Source: Mesostigma viride (Eukaryota > Streptophyta > Mesostigmatophyceae > Mesostigmatales > Mesostigmataceae). From it: a DNA stretch of 64,000 nucleotides. The translations under genes and the position numbers were made by a program. Under the pieces are notes generated by a model that worked only from the letters and a program-made list of their open reading frames with translations, did no database searches and was not told the DNA's origin. Within the stretch, counting starts at the first letter, position 1. Each line of letters begins with the position of its first letter. This document shows, piece by piece, positions 11,901 to 23,919 of this stretch. The stretch covers positions 15,001 through 79,000 of the forward strand of contig RPFO01000324.1 in assembly GCA_009746045.1 (NCBI GenBank). Reading direction: 5' to 3'.

Positions 11901-14900
11901 TAATTAATGAGGAGGATTCAGGCTCCCATGGTGTCTCCATGGCTGGCCTACGTACATGGATGTCAAGGAATAGTAAATGATGAGGATTCAGGCTCCCATG
12001 GTGTCATCATGGCCCGTCTACGTACATGGATGGCATTTATGTAATTATTGATGAGGATTCAGGCTCCCATGGTGTCATCATGGCCCGTGTACGTACATGG
12101 ATGGCATTTACGTAATTAATGATGAGGATTCAGGCTCCCATGGTGTCATCATGGCCCGTGTACGTATATGAATGGCATTCATGTAATTAATGATGAGGAT
12201 TCAGGCTCCCATGGTGTCATCATGGCCCGTCTACGTACATGGATGTCAAAGAAAAAAAATTGATGAGGATTCAGGCTCCCATGGTGTCATCATGGCTGGC
12301 CTACGTACATGGATGTCTCATAAAAAAAATGATGAGGATTCAGGCTCCCATGGTGTCATCATGGCTTGTCTACGTACATGGTTGGCATTTATGTAACCTG
12401 AATCCTCTCATAAAAAAAATGAAGAGGATTCAGGCTCCATTGGTGTCATCATGGCTGGCCTACGTACATGGATGTCAAGGAATAGTAAATGATGAGGATT
12501 CAGGCTCCCATGGTGTCATCATGGCTTGTCTACGTACATGGATGGCATGTATGTAATTAATGATGAGGATTCAGGCTCCATTGGTGTCATCATGGCTGGC
12601 CTACGTATGTACATGGATGTCAAAGAAAAAAAAATGATGAGGATTCAGGCTCCCATGGTGTCATCATGGCCCGTCTACGTACATGGTTGGCATTTATGTA
12701 ATTATTGATGAGGATTCAGGCTCCCATGGAGCATGTATGTGCCGTGTACGTACATGGATGGCATTTATGTAATTAATGATGAGGATTCAGGCTCCCATGG
12801 TGTCATCATGGCCCGTGTACGTACATGAATGGCATTTATGTAATTAATGATGAGGATTCAGGCTCCCATGCATGGTGTCATCATGGCCCGTCTACGTACA
12901 TGGATGTCAAGGAATAGTAAATGATGAGGATTCAGGCTCCCATGGTGTCATCATGGCCCGTGTACGTACATGGATGGCGATTTTGTAATTAATGATGAGG
13001 ATTCAGGCTCCCATGGTGTCATCATTGCCCGTGTACGTACATGGATGGCATTTTTGTATATAATGATGAGGATTCAGGCTCCCATGGTGTCATCATGGCC
13101 CGTGTACGTACATGGATGGCATTTATGTAATTAATGATGAGGATTCAGGCTCCCATGGTGTCATCATGGCCCGTGTACGTACATGAATGGCATTTATGTA
13201 ATTAATGATGAGGATTCAGGCTCCCATTGTGTCATCATGGCCCGTCTACGTACATGGATGTCAAGGAATAGTAAATGATGAGGATTCAGGCTCCCATGGT
13301 GTCATCATGGCCCGTCTACGTACATGGATGGCGATTTTGTAATTAATGATGAGGATTTAGGCTCCCATGGTGTCATCATGGCCCGTCTACGTACATGGAT
13401 GGCATTTATGTAAGTAATGATGAGGATTCAGGCTCCCATGGTGTCATCATGGCTTGTCTACCTACATGGTTGGCATTTATGTAACCAGAATCCTCTCATA
13501 AAAAAAATGAAGAGGATTCAGGCTCCATTGGTGTCATCATGGCCCGTCTACGTACATGGATGTCAAGGAATAGTAAATGATGAGGATTCAGGCTCCCATG
13601 GTGTCATCATGGCTTGTCTACGTACATGGATGGCATGTATGTAATTAATGATGAGGATTCAGGCTCCATTGGTGTCATCATGGCTGGCCTACGTATGTAC
13701 ATGGATGTCAAAGAAAAAAAAATGATGAGGATTCAGGCTCCCATGGTGTCATCATTGCCCGTGTATGTACATGGTTGGCATTTATGTAATTAATGATGAG
13801 GATTCAGGCTCCATTGGTGTCATCATTGCCCGTGTATGTACATGGTTGGCATTTATGTATGTAATTAATGATGAGGATTCAGGCTCCATTGGTGTCATCA
13901 TGGCTGGCCTACGTATGTACATGGATGTCAAAGAAAAAAAAATGATGAGGATTCAGGCTCCCATGGTGTCATCATGGCCCGTCTACGTACATGGATGTCA
14001 AGGAATAGTAAATGATGAGGATTCAGGCTCCCATGGTGTCAGATGTCATGGCCTGTCTACGTACATGGATGGCATGTATGTAATTAATGATGAGGATTCA
14101 GGCTCCATTGGTGTCATCATGGCTGGCCTACGTATGTACATGGATGTCAAAGAAAAAAAAATGATGAGGATTCAGGCTCCCATGGTGTCATCATGGCCCG
14201 TCTACGTACATGGATGTCAAGGAATAGTAAATGATGAGGATTCAGGCTCCCATGGTGTCATCATGGCCTGTCTACGTACATGGATGGCATGTATGTATTT
14301 AATGATGAGGATTCAGGCTCCCATGGTGTCATCATGGCTGGCCTACGTACATGGATGTCTCAGAAAAAAAATGATGAGGATTCAGGCTCCCATGGTGTCA
14401 TCATGGCTGGCCTACGTACATGGATGTCAAAGAAAAAAAATGATGAGGATTCAGGCTCCCGTGGTGTCATTATGGCCCGTCTACGTGTTGTTGGCATGTA
14501 TGAAATTAATGATGAGGATTCAGGCTCCCATAGTGTCATCATGGCTGGCCTACGTACATGGTTGGCATTTATGTAATTAATGATGAGGATTCAGGCTCCC
14601 ATGGTGTCATCATTGCCCGTGTATGTACATGGTTGGCATTTATGTAATTAATGATGAGGATTCAGGCTCCATTGGTGTCATCATGGCCCGTCTACGTACA
14701 TGGACCGTGGCATTTATGTATTTAATGATGAGGATTCAGGCTCCCATGGGGTCATTGATGATCATGGCATTTATGTATGTAATTAATGATGAGGATTCAG
14801 GCTCCATTGGTGTCATCATGGCTGGCCTACGTATGTACATGGATGTCAAAGAAAAAAAAATGATGAGGATTCAGGCTCCCATGGTGTCATCATGGCCCGT

Positions 14901-17900
14901 CTACGTACATGGATGTCAAGGAATAGTAAATGATGAGGATTCAGGCTCCCATGGTGTCATCATGGCCCGTCTACGTACATGGATGTCAAAGAAAAAAAAT
15001 TGATGAGGATTCAGGCTCCCATGGTGTCATCATGGCTGGCCTACGTACATGGATGTCTCATAAAAAAAATGATGAGGATTCAGGCTCCCATGGTGTCATC
15101 ATGGCTTGTCTACGTACATGGTTGGCATTTATGTAACCTGAATCCTCTCATAAAAAAAATGAAGAGGATTCAGGCTCCATTGGTGTCATCATGGCTGGCC
15201 TACGTACATGGATGTCAAGGAATAGTAAATGATGAGGATTCAGGCTCCCATGGTGTCATCATGGCTTGTCTACGTACATGGATGGCATGTATGTAATTAA
15301 TGATGAGGATTCAGGCTCCATTGGTGTCATCATGGCTGGCCTACGTATGTACATGGATGTCAAAGAAAAAAAAATGATGAGGATTCAGGCTCCCATGGTG
15401 TCATCATGGCCCGTCTACGTACATGGTTGGCATTTATGTAATTATTGATGAGGATTCAGGCTCCCATGGAGCATGTATGTGCCGTGTACGTACATGGATG
15501 GCATTTATGTAATTAATGATGAGGATTCAGGCTCCCATGGTGTCATCATGGCCCGTGTACGTACATGAATTAATTAATTAATTAATTAATAGACACGTGA
15601 CTGCGTCACGTGAGCATACGTACATGAATGGCATTTATGTAATTAATGATGAGGATTCAGGCTCCCATGCATGGTGTCATCATGGCCCGTCTACGTACAT
15701 GGATGTCAAGGAATAGTAAATGATGAGGATTCAGGCTCCCATGGTGTCATCATGGCCCGTGTACGTACATGGATGGCGATTTTGTAATTAATGATGAGGA
15801 TTCAGGCTCCCATGGTGTCATCATTGCCCGTGTACGTACATGGATGGCATTTTTGTATATAATGATGAGGATTCAGGCTCCCATGGTGTCATCATGGCCC
15901 GTGTACGTACATGGATGGCATTTATGTAATTAATGATGAGGATTCAGGCTCCCATGGTGTCATCATGGCCCGTGTACGTACATGAATGGCATTTATGTAA
16001 TTAATGATGAGGATTCAGGCTCCCATTGTGTCATCATGGCCCGTCTACGTACATGGATGTCAAGGAATAGTAAATGATGAGGATTCAGGCTCCCATGGTG
16101 TCATCATGGCCCGTCTACGTACATGGATGGCGATTTTGTAATTAATGATGAGGATTTAGGCTCCCATGGTGTCATCATGGCCCGTCTACGTACATGGATG
16201 GCATTTATGTAAGTAATGATGAGGATTCAGGCTCCCATGGTGTCATCATGGCTTGTCTACCTACATGGTTGGCATTTATGTAACCTGAATCCTCTCATAA
16301 AAAAAATGAAGAGGATTCAGGCTCCATTGGTGTCATCATGGCCCGTCTACGTACATGGATGTCAAGGAATAGTAAATGATGAGGATTCAGGCTCCCATGG
16401 TGTCATCATGGCTTGTCTACGTACATGGATGGCATGTATGTAATTAATGATGAGGATTCAGGCTCCATTGGTGTCATCATGGCTGGCCTACGTATGTACA
16501 TGGATGTCAAAGAAAAAAAAATGATGAGGATTCAGGCTCCCATGGTGTCATCATTGCCCGTGTATGTACATGGTTGGCATTTATGTAATTAATGATGAGG
16601 ATTCAGGCTCCATTGGTGTCATCATTGCCCGTGTATGTACATGGTTGGCATTTATGTATGTAATTAATGATGAGGATTCAGGCTCCATTGGTGTCATCAT
16701 GGCTGGCCTACGTATGTACATGGATGTCAAAGAAAAAAAAATGATGAGGATTCAGGCTCCCATGGTGTCATCATGGCCCGTCTACGTACATGGATGTCAA
16801 GGAATAGTAAATGATGAGGATTCAGGCTCCCATGGTGTCAGATGTCATGGCCTGTCTACGTACATGGATGGCATGTATGTAATTAATGATGAGGATTCAG
16901 GCTCCATTGGTGTCATCATGGCTGGCCTACGTATGTACATGGATGTCAAAGAAAAAAAAATGATGAGGATTCAGGCTCCCATGGTGTCATCATGGCCCGT
17001 CTACGTACATGGATGTCAAGGAATAGTAAATGATGAGGATTCAGGCTCCCATGGTGTCATCATGGCCTGTCTACGTACATGGATGGCATGTATGTATTTA
17101 ATGATGAGGATTCAGGCTCCCATGGTGTCATCATGGCTGGCCTACGTACATGGATGTCTCAGAAAAAAAATGATGAGGATTCAGGCTCCCATGGTGTCAT
17201 CATGGCTGGCCTACGTACATGGATGTCAAAGAAAAAAAATGATGAGGATTCAGGCTCCCGTGGTGTCATTATGGCCCGTCTACGTGTTGTTGGCATGTAT
17301 GAAATTAATGATGAGGATTCAGGCTCCCATAGTGTCATCATGGCTGGCCTACGTACATGGTTGGCATTTATGTAATTAATGATGAGGATTCAGGCTCCCA
17401 TGGTGTCATCATTGCCCGTGTATGTACATGGTTGGCATTTATGTAATTAATGATGAGGATTCAGGCTCCATTGGTGTCATCATGGCCCGTCTACGTACAT
17501 GGACCGTGGCATTTATGTATTTAATGATGAGGATTCAGGCTCCCATGGGGTCATTGATGATCATGGCATTTATGTATGTAATTAATGATGAGGATTCAGG
17601 CTCCATTGGTGTCATCATGGCTGGCCTACGTATGTACATGGATGTCAAAGAAAAAAAAATGATGAGGATTCAGGCTCCCATGGTGTCATCATGGCCCGTC
17701 TACGTACATGGATGTCAAGGAATAGTAAATGATGAGGATTCAGGCTCCCATGGTGTCAGATGTCATGGCCTGTCTACGTACATGGATGGCATGTATGTAA
17801 TTAATGATGAGGATTCAGGCTCCATTGGTGTCATCATGGCTGGCCTACGTATGTACATGGATGTCAAAGAAAAAAAAATGATGAGGATTCAGGCTCCCAT

Positions 17901-18495
17901 GGTGTCATCATGGCCCGTCTACGTACATGGATGTCAAGGAATAGTAAATGATGAGGATTCAGGCTCCCATGGTGTCATCATGGCCTGTCTACGTACATGG
18001 ATGGCATGTATGTATTTAATGATGAGGATTCAGGCTCCCATGGTGTCATCATGGCTGGCCTACGTACATGGATGTCTCAGAAAAAAAATGATGAGGATTC
18101 AGGCTCCCATGGTGTCATCATGGCTGGCCTACGTACATGGATGTCAAAGAAAAAAAAATGATCAGGATTCAGGCTCCCGTGGTGTCATTATGGCCCGTCT
18201 ACGTGTTGTTGGCATGTATGAAATTAATGATGAGGATTCAGGCTCCCACAGTGTCATCATGGCTGGCCTACGTACATGGTTGGCATTTATGTAATTAATG
18301 ATGAGGATTCAGGCTCCCATGGTGTCATCATTGCCCGTGTATGTACATGGTTGGCATTTATGTAATTAATGATGAGGATTCAGGCTCCATTGGTGTCATC
18401 ATGGCCCGTCTACGTACATGGGTGGCATTTATGTATTTAATGATGAGGATTCAGGCTCCCATGGGGTCATCATGGCTTGTCTACGTACATGGAGT
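5919..18495 (+). repeat. ~70-bp satellite array, plus orientation, with higher-order blocks
   Basis: About 180 units of the same satellite on the other strand (core ATTCAGGCTCCCATGGTGTC). Measured example: unit starts at 6947 and 7017, period 70. Large internal duplications are visible: the block around 5943-9067 is repeated at an offset of 3125 bases (for instance 6301 matches 9426, 6947 matches 10072), and the block from 12190 is repeated at an offset of 2740, rising to 2799 after a 59-base insertion near 15568. A unit with a local hairpin, CCTGAATCCTCT then A-rich loop then AGAGGATTCAGG, recurs near 6007, 9129, 12397, 13485, 15136 and 16282. Reading frames of up to 290 codons run through the array but follow its period and have no domain. 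Confidence 0.9.
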
Positions 18496-18771
18496 CATAT
18501 TGATTCATGGAACAATGAGATACCATTCTTAATTGAAAATTGTTCTTGATACTTTCACATGCATGCCCGGAATCGTGAATTTGTGCGGGTTTCCATGATG
18601 ACAATCCTCATTGAATTCTTGAGCACACAATATTGAGCAATTTAGGGGCACTTCGGCAATGTTGACCATTTTCATTCATGATAAAATTAACATTTAATGC
18701 AATAAATACATATTCCACTCATTTTAATAAACCATGCAAAAACTTTACAAGCACGCTCAAGCTAGGGGTGG

Positions 18772-19265
18772 GCTGGCATGCACGCGTGGGTGTGGGGGTG
18801 GGCTGGCATGCATGCGTGGGTGTGGGGGGGGCTAGCCTGCATGCGTGGGTGTGTGGGGGGGCTGGCATGCATGCGTGGGTGTGTGTGGGGGGCTAGCATG
18901 CATGCGTAAGTGTGGGGGGGGCTGGCATGCATGCGTGGGTGTGTATGGGGGCTGGCATGCATGCGTGGGTGTGTGTGGGGGGCTAGCATGCATGCGTGGG
19001 TGTGTGGGGGGGCTGTCATGCATGCGTGGGTGTGGGGGGGGCTGGCATGAATGCGTGGGTGTGGGGGGGGCTAGCATGCATGCGTGGGTGTGGGGGTGGG
19101 CTAGCATGCATGCGTGGGTGTGAGTGTGGGCTAGCATGCATGCGTGGGTGTGGGGGGGGGCTAGCATGCATGCGTGGGTGTGGGGGGCCGGGGCCGGGGC
19201 TAGCATGCATGCGTGGGTGTGGGGGTGGGCTAGCATGCATGCGTGGGTGTGGGGGGGGGCTAGCA
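18772..19265. repeat. 30-bp minisatellite, right arm
   Basis: Reverse-complement counterpart of the left-arm minisatellite, about 16 units (GGGTGTGGGGG plus GCTAGCATGCATGCGT). It is some 270 bases shorter than the left copy, so the arms have drifted by unit gain or loss. Confidence 0.9.
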
Positions 19266-19480
19266 CGCCCCACCCCTCCATCGGCACAGCCAGCCTTGTG
19301 AGTCTACCCTTAACAACAAGGCTGGTAGGACGACACGCCTGAGCAGCATATGTCATGCCTATCTCAGGCTAATAATGTGTGATTTTGTGCCAACAACCAA
19401 GTTGTTCCACCCAACAACACATTATAAACCCTCTTCCAAAATGCCCAACAAGCCGGACACGTGGAGGACCACACACGCAG

Positions 19481-19487
19481 TATATAA
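19481..19487 (+). promoter_or_regulatory. TATA box, right palindrome arm (outward)
   Basis: TATATAA followed by AGAGAAAATAAGC, mirror image of the left-arm box. An ATG at 19799 and short open frames at 19908-20361 lie downstream. Confidence 0.4.
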
Positions 19488-19798
19488 AGAGAAAATAAGC
19501 TGACTTTTTATCCAGCCAACCTGTGGCTAGCTGCTCTGGTTAGCATGACAAATGCTAACATTTACTCAGTGGGAAAGGTGAAGAGACCATTGGAACAGCC
19601 TACCTGACGCATGTGCCACCAAAGCATTGTGTCCCGCAAAATGCACACTGCCTCCTTTCTAACAAGCACGAGCCGCTCTCTTTAGGAGACAGGTGCCAGC
19701 TCGTCAGTGTCTGGGGAAAATGATGCCGCTGCTTAGGAAGACCGCGTGAATTTCCTCGAACACAACTGTCTATAAAGCAAAAGAAATTTCAGAGAAGC

Positions 19799-20361
19799 AT
19801 GGAAATAAAAGCATTACACCTTCCCGACAGGTTGCGGGCCACGCGCTGCAGAAAGCCAGCCACGTCACAGACGATTAACTAGCTAAAAGACACCCAGGAA
19901 TCCAGCGATGCAGCGCCAGGACCCGCAACTTTCTGGCTGCATCTGGCCGGAAAGAAGGCAAAAAGCTTACGCTCAACGAGGTAAGAAAGCAGGAAAACGC
20001 AAGCTTAAGACGTTTAACACAAGAACGTACCATAACGGGCATTTATTCGTGCCCAGGCGCACAAGAAAGTCCACCCTTTCATGGAGTGGTTGGGCAGTAC
20101 GCATCGCGCAGGGCTAATGTTATCTTACCGCAAAATGACGGGAAAGGTAAAGATAGCAGCGGGAATTTTTACGGCTTTAGAAACATCATTAAACTAGCTT
20201 TCCTTACGACCATCAAAACTGGCAACAATCGACAATCAACCCGGCAGGCATCCAATATACTTTATTCATCCCGACAGAAATTCAGGCCGGACCCCCCCTG
20301 CCGATGGCAAAGAAAAAAAGCCCGCGACATTATAGATCGCAACCATCCCGCCATAAATTAG
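19799..20361 (+). CDS. Uncertain outward exon(s) in right palindrome arm
   Basis: Counterpart of the left-arm open frame, downstream of the TATA box at 19481. Short frames at 19908-20117 and 20086-20361 share peptides with the left arm (for example NVILPQNDGKGKD), but the continuous frame of the left arm is broken. The GAG|GTAAGA donor context is also kept here (near 19980). Function unknown; it may be non-coding. Confidence 0.2.
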
Positions 20362-20478
20362 AATCAGTAACTAATTTTCTCCAACAATCGAGCATTTCTG
20401 CTTTCCGCGTGCCAGATTTGTCACGTTTCGTCTAAAGGCAGTCGCCATGGCCCCTACCGCAAGGGGTGCGCGCACCAT

Positions 20479-20780
20479 GCCGACATAGCTTTTGGGCCTC
20501 AATTTGCACCGAAATTTGGTCCGTACCGTCCAGCTCAGTCGGATTATGTATGTGGATCGGCCGTGTTGGTTGCATACGCAGGTATATTAATTCTTGCATT
20601 CGCCCCGGACCTTCCCCAGGACAGGTCAGGATATAACAATAATTCTTGCATTCGCCCCCGCCCTTTCCTATGGCCTGGTCAGGTTTGGGCGCGACGCCAC
20701 TAGCGCGGCGCCCGCGACAGAGTGGCCAGGCTCGAGCACGTTTTCTGGATCCCAAGCACCGGATTGGACACTGTCCGAGG
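20479..20780. other. Intergenic, short direct repeat
   Basis: AATTCTTGCATTCGCCCC occurs at about 20589 and again at about 20640. No gene is supported. This sequence leads into the promoter described next. Confidence 0.4.
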
Positions 20781-20791
20781 ACTGGACAGGA

Positions 20792-20842
20792 ATTGGCTGA
20801 CCAATCGGATGCTTGCTCGTCGTCTCCAAAAACATATATAAA
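20792..20842 (+). promoter_or_regulatory. Core promoter: inverted CCAAT pair plus TATA box
   Basis: ATTGGCTGACCAAT (20792-20805) contains two CCAAT boxes in opposite orientation. TATATAAA follows at 20835-20842, a normal spacing for a eukaryotic promoter. The nearest downstream plus-strand gene is the DDE-type transposase. The first ATG after the TATA box (20871) opens only a three-codon frame. Assignment to the transposase gene is inference. Confidence 0.5.
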
Positions 20843-21099
20843 GAGCCAAATCGCGCGAACTACGCAATGATCCTTTAAGCAGCGTTACTCTGCCGAAATG
20901 TCAACCTAGGCCGGTCAAGTGACGCCGAGGTGTTCACCGATAGTTCAGGTCAGCCACAGCGCGCCTTCGAATGTAGGCACGGTCGCATTTTTTTTTAGGA
21001 AATGTAGAATTGTTGTCGACCAGCTACCAACGCCCGACCGGACCCATACAACGGAAACATCAAGGCGATGTGATGTAGGTGTGTCTGATATTCATTAAT

Positions 21100-21290
21100 A
21101 CACAGAGCATCGTGAATATAATATATAATATAAATTATATAATATACTATAATTAATATATAATTTTAATTTTATGTTAATTTTAATGTTATTTCATATA
21201 ACATAATATAGCATAATATAATATAATATAATATTATATAAAGTAGTATATAAAAAATTAAAATGTAAAAGAAAAATATCTACCTTATTG
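21100..21290. repeat. AT-rich low-complexity tract
   Basis: Almost pure A/T with ATATAATATAAT-type repeats inside an otherwise GC-balanced region. It lies between the promoter and the first possible exon of the transposase gene. No coding signal. Confidence 0.6.
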
Positions 21291-21557
21291 GGGTTTAATG
21301 TTCCTTTCCAGTTCAGCATAAGTACACTCTTGAGTGTGTGCAATGTTTGGTTATACGCCATTGTCTTAAAATAGCAACCAATGTAAACCTCCGTCCTAAC
21401 CACATTTGGATACAATAAAGACATTGATGCCTGACACATAGCATTCATTGCTTGAAATACCATGCATATTTTGTGTCAATGTTCTGCAGACCACAGCTTC
21501 AAGTGGGCATACTTCGCTTTCCTCAATATAATGGCGACATGGCATTTGGTGAAAGTG

Positions 21558-22209
21558 GTGAGTGCCATGAAGTTGCGCCGGCCGTCGTTATCCATGACGA
21601 ACTGAATGGGTTTCGTGCAAATCAAGTTTTTTGTTTTGGTGTTCCAGTTGCGCCGGCCGGCGTTTCCAATGGTATCTTGCGCGCACTTGCAAAAGCTTGC
21701 ACGCTTATCAACATTTTGTGTTGGTAAACATTTTATCACCTCTGGGATTTCCGCCTTCACTACCTGAGTTGCTTCTTTGTGGTTTTCAAATGCAACCGAG
21801 TTACGCCGGCCGTCGTTACTCATGACAAATTGTAGGGGTTTTGTGCAAATCACTTTTGTATGGTTTATGTACATGCATCCAGTTGCGCCGGCCGGCGTTT
21901 CCAATGGTATCTTGCAGTTGCGCAATCAGGCCCCATTACCAAAAGTGTGTTTGTACATCTTTTTTACACCTGAAGGATTTCTGCCTGCATATCCTGAGTT
22001 GCTTCTTAATGGTTTTTAATTGCGCCCGAGTTACGCCGGCCGTCGTTATTAATGACAAACTGTATGTGTTTCATAAAATCACTTTTGTATGGTTTACATG
22101 TATCCAGTTGCGCCGGCCGGCGTTATTAATGACGCTTGTCGTTCTTGTTTGATGCCCATCGTTTTCGTCGTGTCTTTAATGGTGATTATTTATCATTACT
22201 CATCCTCAG
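21558..22209 (+). repeat. Three tandem ~229-bp units with CGCCGGCCGKCG motifs; possible intron
   Basis: The 12-base motif occurs six times at 21577, 21651, 21804, 21886, 22034 and 22111, alternating between CGCCGGCCGTCG and the perfect palindrome CGCCGGCCGGCG. Every second motif is about 227-230 bases apart, so three units are present. The stretch is bounded by a donor-like GTGAGT at 21558 and a good acceptor (TCATCCTCAG) ending at 22209, directly before the transposase coding sequence, and could be a 652-base intron. A short open frame upstream (21452-21557) would be its first exon. Splicing here is inference. Confidence 0.5.
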
Positions 22210-23766
22210 GGCTTTCGGTGCCGCGGGATTAAGAGGCGAAAAAAATCAGCTGCCGTCTGACCAAAGTCTGATGGCGCGATCGGGGCGGGGGGCCGTTTCC
22301 GACGGTTCGCGTCCCTTGTCCAATGACGACCGGGAGCCTGCACTTCGCGGTCCCTGGAGCGACAAGTACATCGAGAACAAGGGGTACAAAATTGCCAATG
22401 ACATCTTTCCTATCATGGCGGAACGCGTGAAAGCAAACAACCACAGGACGCCAGAGATGAGCGCGGAGGTTCTGTCTTGCGCAGCTTCAAGACTAAATGC
22501 CATGGTGGCGGAGAGCAACGGCATTAAGAAGAGGAAGAACTGTGACGACGGGCTTCCTGAAAGTTGGGCGGAATCTCTTCGGGATACCATCAAGAAGGCT
22601 TTTGGCGACTTGGGAACATCTGAGAAGGATCGTGGGCTTAGGTGGGCCTTGTGTGGACTTGTTACGAAGGCAATGGAGGGCGTCCCGGACAGGATTGTGG
22701 AGCGCGCGTTCGGGATTGACAGGCGCTTTGTCGCAACTGTTCGGGGTCACAGGGATGGAATGGAAGAAGGGGAGGACGACCTTTTGATGAGTGCGCCAGA
22801 GAGGAGGAGGAGGAAAGACGAGCTTCCGACGGAAGTCATTGCCCTGATACAAGCGTGCTGGAGGGATGATAACTTGACGCGGGCGTCTCCGAACATGAAG
22901 GATGTTCATTGTGAATGGACAAGAAAGGATTACAAACATACACTAGCGTTTTCGGAGGGTGCGCGCTACTATACTGTCTCCAAGTCGAAGATTTACGAAG
23001 TGTTCATTTCCCGCCATCCGGAGTTGAAGCCACCGCGGCGGATGGACAGTAGGGAGGGGGGGGGGGGAGGGAGAGGAGGGGTGAGGGGGGGAAATCAGGT
23101 GATTTTGGAGACGGAGGAGGGATGTCAATGCTACGCACGAATCAGAAGAGCACAGTTCATGTGGGATACACTACTTTTTGCAAGCATATGCCCGCATGCG
23201 TCAAGGGGCGGTGGAAAATGCGGAACTTGTGCGCATGCCAGCACCACACTACCATGCAGTCCATGGTTGGGGGGTTGGCCAAATTTCGTGCAACTTTTCA
23301 TGCCAGATGCGAGTGCGGACCTGAATGCCACGCGTGCGATCATGGTAGCCAGCTCGACGTGGGGTCGTCCGTGCCCACATGTTCCATTTTCAAAGCCACT
23401 CACACGACAGAGTGGGTGAACAAGTTTACTTGTGAGGTGGAGGGGATGAGGGAGGGGGGAGGTTCGAGGTCGTCTGTGGGGTCGTCGCGGCCGCAGGTTC
23501 AGCCTTTTCAGGGCGAACTTGAGGATCTGCCCATGCATGGGAGGGTGCTGGACGACGAGGAAGGGGTGCCCGATCATGACCTGGGCGAGGAGTTGGGGGT
23601 TTGCTCGATCCGGCGTAAGGCTTGTGTGTTGGGCACTTGCCGGGCTCCCAAGTGTGGAATTCGGAACTTTATGTTATGCGAACGGGAGGAGGCTTCCAAC
23701 CACCTGATTTCATGGACCAGATACGAGATGCAGGATGTGCCGCCGGGTGCGGTTCTTGGGCCAGAG

Positions 23767-23919
23767 GTAATTTTTAGTGGAGTGGTTGCGCCCCAAGGCG
23801 TTTCTTTTGCAATGTTTCCTGAGGTTCTTGGGCCAGAGGTAATTTTTAGTGGAGTGGTTGCGCCCCAAGGCGTTTCTTTTTCAATTTTTCCTGAGGTCCT
23901 GTCTTTTTTCTTCCTACAG
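23767..23919 (+). other. Transposase intron with duplicated donor
   Basis: GAG|GTAATT opens the intron and a pyrimidine-rich stretch with CTACAG closes it. A 72-base segment containing the donor is duplicated exactly in tandem (23752-23823 and 23824-23895), so two equivalent donors (23767, 23839) exist. The intron interior is open in frame and holds GTTGCGCCCCAAGGCGTTTC, a relative of the motif in the upstream tandem units. Confidence 0.6.

Larger units (their letters stand above)
2119..20478. repeat. Giant palindrome (~18.4 kb) with satellite core
   Basis: The sequence from 2119 inward is matched in reverse complement from 20478 inward: terminal GGTGCGCGCACCCC, then a unique segment, a 30-bp minisatellite, about 270 bases of unique sequence (4103-4380 versus 18495-18771), then the ~70-bp satellite in opposite orientations. 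Unique arm parts are highly similar but carry scattered substitutions and indels (for example 2300-2700 versus 19900-20300), and the minisatellite differs in copy number between arms. Homology stops abruptly just outside 2119 and 20478. The structure could be a large foldback transposon or an inverted segmental duplication; no transposase was recognised inside it. Confidence 0.85.

Noticed and set aside
12866-12869. CATG gain in a satellite unit counted with the LRR scars
   Set aside because: Here it duplicates the adjacent CATG, so simple slippage explains it. Other four-base gains in the array (TGTA) are also tandem duplications.
5919-18495. CRISPR-like array
   Set aside because: Repeat units are contiguous with no unique spacers, and the setting is eukaryotic.
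12526-18532. Long DEDSGS/MRIQAP-type open frames (up to 290 codons)
   Set aside because: They follow the satellite period, occur in all units, have no domain, and arise because the ~70-bp unit lacks stops in some frames.
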